From contig JBGTKH010000062.1 of NCBI GenBank assembly GCA_041744735.1, forward strand, positions 1 to 7,682: a stretch of 7,682 bases of DNA, written 5' to 3'. The notes below the pieces were generated by a model. That model saw only the letters and a program-made list of their open reading frames with translations. It searched no databases and had not been told where the DNA came from. This DNA is from JBGTKH01 sp041744735 (GTDB taxonomy: Bacteria > Planctomycetota > Planctomycetia > Pirellulales > Pirellulaceae). The translations under genes and the position numbers were made by a program. This document shows, in pieces, positions 6,151 through 7,682 of the stretch; the first letter of the stretch is position 1, and every line of letters begins with the position of its first letter.

Positions 6151-6219
6151 GTAGCCGAAGTCGTGAGACTTCGGTCGCCTAATCAAGTCGAATCCCCGAA
6201 CTCTCACGAGTTCGGCTAC
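6151..6219. repeat. REP-like inverted pair (BIME-like), type A
   Basis: Two 24-nt units face opposite ways with a 21-nt spacer (6175-6195). Unit 1 (6151-6174, + strand) is GTAG, arm CCGAAGTC, loop GTGA, arm GACTTCGG, a perfect 8-bp hairpin. Unit 2 (6196-6219, minus strand) is GTAG, arm CCGAACTC, loop GTGA, arm GAGTTCGG, also perfect. The units differ at only two of 24 positions, and those two pair with each other, so the stem is kept. The whole 69-nt block could also fold as one 24-bp hairpin with two mismatches. GTAG feet point outward. It begins 22 nt after the gyrA stop and ends 4 nt before the ugd ribosome binding site, so it could affect mRNA ends, transcription readthrough or ugd translation. 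The form fits REP elements moved by RAYT transposases; mobility here is inferred. Confidence 0.8.
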
Positions 6220-6223
6220 AACT

Positions 6224-6233
6224 AGGAGAGGAG
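6224..6233 (+). promoter_or_regulatory. Strong ribosome binding site for the GTG start of ugd
   Basis: AGGAGAGGAG holds two overlapping AGGAG cores and ends 8 nt before GTG 6242. It decides the GTG start, since the conserved Rossmann N-terminus (MKIAVIGTGYVG) begins exactly there. The upstream REP-like hairpin ends only 4 nt before it. Confidence 0.8.
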
Positions 6234-6241
6234 ACCGGCTC

Positions 6242-7558
6242 GTGAAAATCGCCGTGATTGGCACCGGGTACGTCGGATTGGTCAGTGGCACCTGCTTCGC
6301 CGACAGCGGCAACGAGGTGACGTGCGTCGACATCGACGAATCCAAGATCGAAAAACTGAGACAAGGCCGCCTGCCGATCTACGAGCCAGGCTTGTTGGAG
6401 CTGGTCCTGCGCAATTCAGCCGCTGGCCGTTTGCACTTCACGACCGATTTGAACTCCGCGGTGAAGCGAGCCAAGCTGGTCTATCTGGCGGTCGGCACGC
6501 CGTCGGCCAACGACGGTTCGGCGGACCTTTCGGCCTTGTGGGCGGTGGTCGCCAGCCTCGCGCCGATTTTGCCGCCGCAAGCGATCGTGGTCATCAAAAG
6601 TACCGTGCCGGTCGGTACCAACGCCCAAACTTACGCGCGGTTGAAAGAGTTGACGGGCCGCGAGTGCGATGTAGCCAGCAACCCGGAGTTTCTTAAAGAA
6701 GGTGCCGCGATCAACGACTTTCAATTTCCGGATCGCGTGGTCGTCGGCGTGCGGCGGCCGGAAGTGGCCGAAGTGCTGCGCGAACTGTACTCGCCGTTTC
6801 TGCGCACCGATCATCCGTTTTTGGTCATGTCGCCCGAGAGCGCCGAACTGACCAAGTACGTCGCCAACGCCGTGCTCTCGACCAAGATCAGCTTCATCAA
6901 TGAAATGGCCAACGTCTGCGAGCGGATGGGCGCGGACATCAACGACGTCCGCCGCGGCATCGGCCACGACCGCCGCATCGGATTCTCGTTCCTCTTTCCC
7001 GGCGTCGGTTACGGCGGCAGTTGCTTTCCGAAGGACGTGCGAGCCTTGTCAATGATGGCCCGTGAACTGGGCAGTGAACCGCTGATCATGGATGCCGTGG
7101 ATGCCGTCAACCAGCGCCAGAAGCACGTGCTGACAGACAAAATAGAAAGGCACTTTAGCGATCAATTGTCCGGCAAAACGATTGCCGTATGGGGCTTGGC
7201 TTTCAAGCCGCGAACCGACGACATCCGCGAAGCTCCGGCGCTGGTGCTGATCGACCGCTTGCTCGAGCGCGGCGTGCGTCTGCAAGTGCACGACCCTGAA
7301 GCCATGGACAACGTGCGCGCGCTGTACGGCGACAAGCTGGTATACGCCGCGCAAGAAATGGACGCTCTGGAAGGCGCCCACGCTCTGGCCATCAACACCG
7401 AATGGAGCGAATTCCGCAACCCCGACTTCGCCGAAATGCACCAACGCATGGCCAGCCCCGTGATCTTCGACGGCCGCAATCTCTACGAACCCGCCCAAAT
7501 GAAATCCGCCGGCTTCACCTACTACTCCATCGGCCGAGTGACCGTCGGCCCGGACTAA
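6242..7558 (+). CDS. ugd: UDP-glucose 6-dehydrogenase
   Basis: 438 aa, the usual length for the bacterial UDP-glucose/GDP-mannose dehydrogenase family. It oxidises UDP-glucose to UDP-glucuronate with two NAD+, feeding capsule, exopolysaccharide and other surface sugars; cytoplasmic. The N-terminal Rossmann domain has the NAD loop GTGYVG (7-12) and Asp30 in CVDID, which should hold the NAD ribose. Further conserved blocks are GTPS (85-88), KSTVPVGT (119-126), NPEFLKEG (147-154) with Lys152-Glu153, and Lys205 in LTKYVANA. The catalytic thiol is Cys261 in YGGSCFPKD (257-265). The C-terminal UDP-binding domain carries GLAFKPRTDD (318-327) and an INTEWSEF segment (384-391). GTG start with a strong ribosome binding site. 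The close family alternatives, UDP-ManNAc and GDP-mannose dehydrogenases, share the fold, but the overall pattern with NPEFLKEG and GLAFKPRTDD best fits UDP-glucose. The gene follows gyrA by 113 nt; no promoter was recognisable in that gap. Confidence 0.94.
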   Translation: MKIAVIGTGYVGLVSGTCFADSGNEVTCVDIDESKIEKLRQGRLPIYEPGLLELVLRNSAAGRLHFTTDLNSAVKRAKLVYLAVGTPSANDGSADLSALWAVVASLAPILPPQAIVVIKSTVPVGTNAQTYARLKELTGRECDVASNPEFLKEGAAINDFQFPDRVVVGVRRPEVAEVLRELYSPFLRTDHPFLVMSPESAELTKYVANAVLSTKISFINEMANVCERMGADINDVRRGIGHDRRIGFSFLFPGVGYGGSCFPKDVRALSMMARELGSEPLIMDAVDAVNQRQKHVLTDKIERHFSDQLSGKTIAVWGLAFKPRTDDIREAPALVLIDRLLERGVRLQVHDPEAMDNVRALYGDKLVYAAQEMDALEGAHALAINTEWSEFRNPDFAEMHQRMASPVIFDGRNLYEPAQMKSAGFTYYSIGRVTVGPD

Positions 7559-7646
7559 CATCTGCCGAGAACGTGTTGTACGCGGCGTAGGTTGAAGTGG
7601 ACCCGATGCGCTGGACAGTTTTGGGGTTGGGTTAAGGTGTGCTCTT

Positions 7647-7682
7647 TGGGGAGGGGTAGCGGCCCGCGAGACCCATTCCCCA
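7647..7682. repeat. Nested inverted repeat at the window end, possible terminator of ugd
   Basis: TGGGGA (7647-7652) pairs with TCCCCA (7677-7682), and inside it GGGT (7654-7657) pairs with ACCC (7671-7674), with a small GCG/CGC stem at 7659-7667. It lies 88 nt after the ugd stop. The arm ends exactly on the last base, so the full extent and any following T-run cannot be seen. It may be a terminator, a larger repeat or another mobile palindrome. The region 7559-7646 shows no gene and no other convincing signal. Confidence 0.4.

Noticed and set aside
135..7558. One operon or a functional gene cluster of all four genes
   Set aside because: Gaps of 113 to 277 nt, candidate separate promoters and unrelated functions do not support a single unit, although readthrough is possible.
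7621..7657. G-quadruplex formed by the G-runs after ugd
   Set aside because: One loop would be about 17 nt with only short G-runs around it; the hairpin pairing of the same G-run with the terminal C-run is a better explanation.

Overview
The window carries four complete protein-coding genes, all on the + strand: a secreted sulfatase (135-1466), a 6-phosphofructokinase-family enzyme (1625-3004), DNA gyrase subunit A (3282-6128) and UDP-glucose 6-dehydrogenase (6242-7558). No rRNA, tRNA, CRISPR array, transposase or prophage gene was found. The GC-rich base composition, the arylsulfatase-type sulfatase, the long acidic insert in the GyrA C-terminal domain, the TTG/GTG starts and the loose gene spacing suggest a planctomycete, probably Pirellulales-like. 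This is an inference from gene style, not a phylogenetic placement.

Layout: 1-134 is a leader with a perfect 7-bp hairpin at 48-70. The sulfatase follows, then a 158-nt gap with a GC-rich hairpin, then pfk. A 277-nt gap separates pfk from gyrA; it holds a REP-like inverted pair (3021-3081), a 9-bp hairpin (3102-3124), a candidate promoter (3142-3170) and an operator-like dyad (3175-3189). The 113-nt gap between gyrA and ugd is mostly a second REP-like inverted pair (6151-6219), ending 4 nt before the ugd ribosome binding site. The last 124 nt hold no gene and finish in a hairpin cut by or ending at the window edge.

The genes do not form an obvious pathway operon. Pfk serves glycolysis, Ugd makes UDP-glucuronate for polysaccharides, the sulfatase probably removes sulfate from extracytoplasmic sulfated substrates, and GyrA is a housekeeping topoisomerase subunit. 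The first and last three could be partly co-transcribed because all share a strand, but each has its own gap and usually its own ribosome binding site.

The most interesting non-coding signal is the pair of REP/BIME-like elements. Four 24-nt units, two per gap, share one plan: a GTAG foot, an 8-nt arm, a 4-nt loop, and an 8-nt arm ending CGG. Within each gap the two units are inverted, with GTAG facing outward, and they differ by changes that keep the stems paired. The protein-level points worth checking are two active-site substitutions in the sulfatase, a mixed ATP/PPi signature in Pfk, and an acidic insert plus a second perfect GyrA box in GyrA. The genes themselves are recognisable families; I see no evidence of an entirely new protein system here.
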